Shown here one piece after another: positions 24,063 through 25,732 of a DNA stretch of 25,732 bases. The notes beneath the pieces were generated by a model. It worked only from the letters and a program-made list of their open reading frames with translations. It ran no database searches and was not told the origin of the DNA. Source of the DNA: JBDSLU01 sp039916225 (GTDB lineage: Bacteria; Acidobacteriota; Vicinamibacteria; Vicinamibacterales; Vicinamibacteraceae). Positions within the stretch are counted from its first letter, which is position 1, and each line of letters starts with the position of its first letter. The stretch spans positions 1 to 25,732 of the forward strand of contig JBDSLU010000546.1 in assembly GCA_039916225.1 (NCBI GenBank). Direction: 5' to 3'. The position numbers were made by a program, and so were the translations under genes.

Positions 24063-25732
24063 TCATTGTTGGCGTGCCAGCGGCAGCGACACGGTGAACA
24101 CGCTCCCGCGCCCCGGTTCGCTCGAGACCGCGACGGACCCGCCGTGGGCATCGATCGCCGCGCGCACGATCGCCAGCCCCAGCCCGAAGCCGCGCCTCGT
24201 CGGACCGTCGACGCGGCCTCGATAGAACTTCTCGAAGATGTGCGGCAGGTCGGCGCGGGCGATGCCGGCGCCCCGGTCGGCGACCGTGACGACGGCCTGT
24301 CGGCCGGCAGCGCGGACGTCGACCCGGACCGTGTTGCCGGACTCGCCGCCGTACTTGACGGCGTTCTCGAGCAGGTTGAGGACGACGTGCTCGAGCGCGG
24401 CCGGATCGCCGTCGACGAGCACGGCGCCAGCTGCCGGGCCGACCGAGATCGCCACGTCCCGGCGCTCGGCCAGCAGCTGGACGTCCGCGACAGCCCGCGC
24501 CACCAGGATGCCGAGATCGACGCGCTGCCACGGCGTCGCGGCGGCGGCGTGATCGGCCGTGTGGACGTGGAGGATCTGGTCGACCAGCGCCGAGAGTCGG
24601 CCGGTCTGCGCCTGCACGATGTCGGCGTAGTGCTTGATCTTCTCGGGCGAGCGCAGCCGTTCGAGACCGAGTGTCTCCGCCGCTCCCGACAGCATGGCGA
24701 GCGGCGTCCGCAGCTGGTGGGACACGTTGAGCACGAAATCCGACTGCAGCTCCGCCAGGCGGATGGCTTCGCGGTTGACCCCGACCGCACACACCACCGC
24801 GATCATGAGGAGTCCCACCACGGCGCCGAGCAGCCACAGTCCCGACGGCGAGCCGTCGGGCAGCGACGCCTCCGGCCGCACCACCAGCCGCCAGCGGGCG
24901 ACGGTCGGCAACGGCGCCAGGTAGTTGCTCAGCTCGCGGTTCGGGAAGGACAGCAGATCGAAGCGCTCCGAGGCTGACGGCAGCTCGCTGGCGTCGTGAT
25001 CGGCGCCGGTGATCCGGCGTCCCTCCGCGTCTTCGATGCGGAGCGCCAGCCGCGGCAACTCGGCCCCGGGGTTGAGCAGCGGCTCCAGGCCCCGCGCCAC
25101 GATCTTCGCGAAGCGACCGGCGCGCAGGCCGTCGAGGTCGACGAGGAAGCCGATGACGCTGAACGCCGCGGTTCGCTGCGGGTTGGCCCACATGAAGTGG
25201 AACACGGCCTGATACGAGACGCCGCCGAGCGTCACGTGCTCGACCGCGAAGCTCTGGGCCTGGGCGCCCAGGCGCTCACCGACCTGTCGCAGGGTCTCGC
25301 CGCGGCCCGCGTCCGCGAAGAAGCCGCCGCGGCCAGCGCCGGTTGGGATGTCCTGCGGGCCGGCCTCGCCCGGCGGGCGATAGAAGAGGACCTGCCGGTC
25401 GAAGCGGGGTGGCATCCGCTCGTGCCAGAAGAAAAAGCGGTCGACGTAGAGGTGCTGCCGAACGCCCGCCGCGAGCACGTCGTCGACCCGGGTCAGGTGG
25501 TACTGCTCAATCTCGCGATGGCCGATCGCCTCGATCGTGCCCAGGACGCCGGCCCCGAACAGCTCGCGGGTGCGCGCGGCGAGGGCGTCCGCCGTCCGCT
25601 CGCAGACCTGGCGCACGACCATGTCGGTGCGGATCCGCTGCAGCGCGGTGGCGCGGCGCTCCAGGTAGACGACCAGCGCGGCCGCGGCCACGACGGCGAC
25701 GAGGCAGGCGATCAGCAGGCGCTGCGGGGAGT
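24063..25732 (-). CDS. Membrane sensor histidine kinase (N-terminus beyond window edge)
   Basis: The frame stays open to the right edge, so the true start lies outside; no start codon was chosen. The visible N-terminus is a membrane segment (RLLIACLVAVVAAAALVVYL), followed by an extracytoplasmic domain of about 280 residues with no family recognised. A second membrane segment (LWLLGAVVGLLMIAVVCAVGV) leads directly into the dimerisation helix, with no HAMP or PAS domain apparent. The phospho-acceptor His is in NVSHQLRTPLA (codon 24717-24719). The ATPase has an N-box (LNLLENAVKYGG), a G1 box (DRGAGIARADLPHIFEKFYRG) and a G2 box (GFGLGLAIVRAAIDAHGG). It senses an unknown external signal and would phosphorylate the adjacent regulator. 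Confidence 0.93.
   Translation of the reverse strand, partial: SPQRLLIACLVAVVAAAALVVYLERRATALQRIRTDMVVRQVCERTADALAARTRELFGAGVLGTIEAIGHREIEQYHLTRVDDVLAAGVRQHLYVDRFFFWHERMPPRFDRQVLFYRPPGEAGPQDIPTGAGRGGFFADAGRGETLRQVGERLGAQAQSFAVEHVTLGGVSYQAVFHFMWANPQRTAAFSVIGFLVDLDGLRAGRFAKIVARGLEPLLNPGAELPRLALRIEDAEGRRITGADHDASELPSASERFDLLSFPNRELSNYLAPLPTVARWRLVVRPEASLPDGSPSGLWLLGAVVGLLMIAVVCAVGVNREAIRLAELQSDFVLNVSHQLRTPLAMLSGAAETLGLERLRSPEKIKHYADIVQAQTGRLSALVDQILHVHTADHAAAATPWQRVDLGILVARAVADVQLLAERRDVAISVGPAAGAVLVDGDPAALEHVVLNLLENAVKYGGESGNTVRVDVRAAGRQAVVTVADRGAGIARADLPHIFEKFYRGRVDGPTRRGFGLGLAIVRAAIDAHGGSVAVSSEPGRGSVFTVSLPLARQQ

Noticed and set aside
22031..24097. A 688-codon plus-strand frame across the DUF5916 and response regulator genes
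   Set aside because: Antisense to two well-supported genes and crosses the intergenic gap; no motif seen.
1..25732. CRISPR array, insertion sequence, prophage or integron
   Set aside because: No direct-repeat array, transposase, integrase or phage structural gene was seen on either strand.

Overview
The window looks like chromosomal DNA from a GC-rich Gram-negative bacterium, most likely an Acidobacteriota of the Vicinamibacteria type. This is an inference from gene content: a TonB-dependent receptor with an N-terminal carboxypeptidase-regulatory-like domain (Oar-like), a DUF5916 outer-membrane barrel, large secreted amidases, a PD40 propeller protein and a type-B carboxylesterase. I saw no rRNA, tRNA, CRISPR array, insertion sequence or prophage gene.

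Layout. The left edge holds the start of a secreted carboxylesterase (minus strand), divergent from a Tat/lipoprotein-type Rieske protein. A 29-bp-arm inverted repeat built of heptads separates the Rieske gene from a convergent fasciclin-domain gene. A 1908-residue alpha-2-macroglobulin with an intact CxEQ thioester motif follows on the plus strand. It ends 7 bp from a convergent two-gene minus-strand unit: a polytopic membrane protein of GT-C type, then a PD40 propeller protein. Divergent from that unit is a secreted protein of unknown function.

From about 11.1 to 12.75 kb lies a run of four small plus-strand genes for nucleic-acid binding: a Tudor/SH3-like protein with a basic tail, an RRM protein, and two cold-shock-domain proteins that are 52/68 identical. 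The leaders and gaps hold several strong hairpins, and the run ends in an 18-bp GNRA-capped terminator.

From 12.8 kb to the right edge everything is on the minus strand. In transcription order it is: sensor histidine kinase (cut by the window end), OmpR-type response regulator, DUF5916/CBM9-like outer-membrane protein, Oar-like TonB receptor, and two large paralogous exported amidases. The receptor and both amidases look like one operon. I infer that they form an outer-membrane uptake plus periplasmic amide-hydrolysis system. A TTGTCTC direct repeat with 10-bp period upstream of the receptor is a candidate site for the neighbouring response regulator. This receptor-amidase-amidase unit with its possible two-component control is the best candidate for an undescribed system here.
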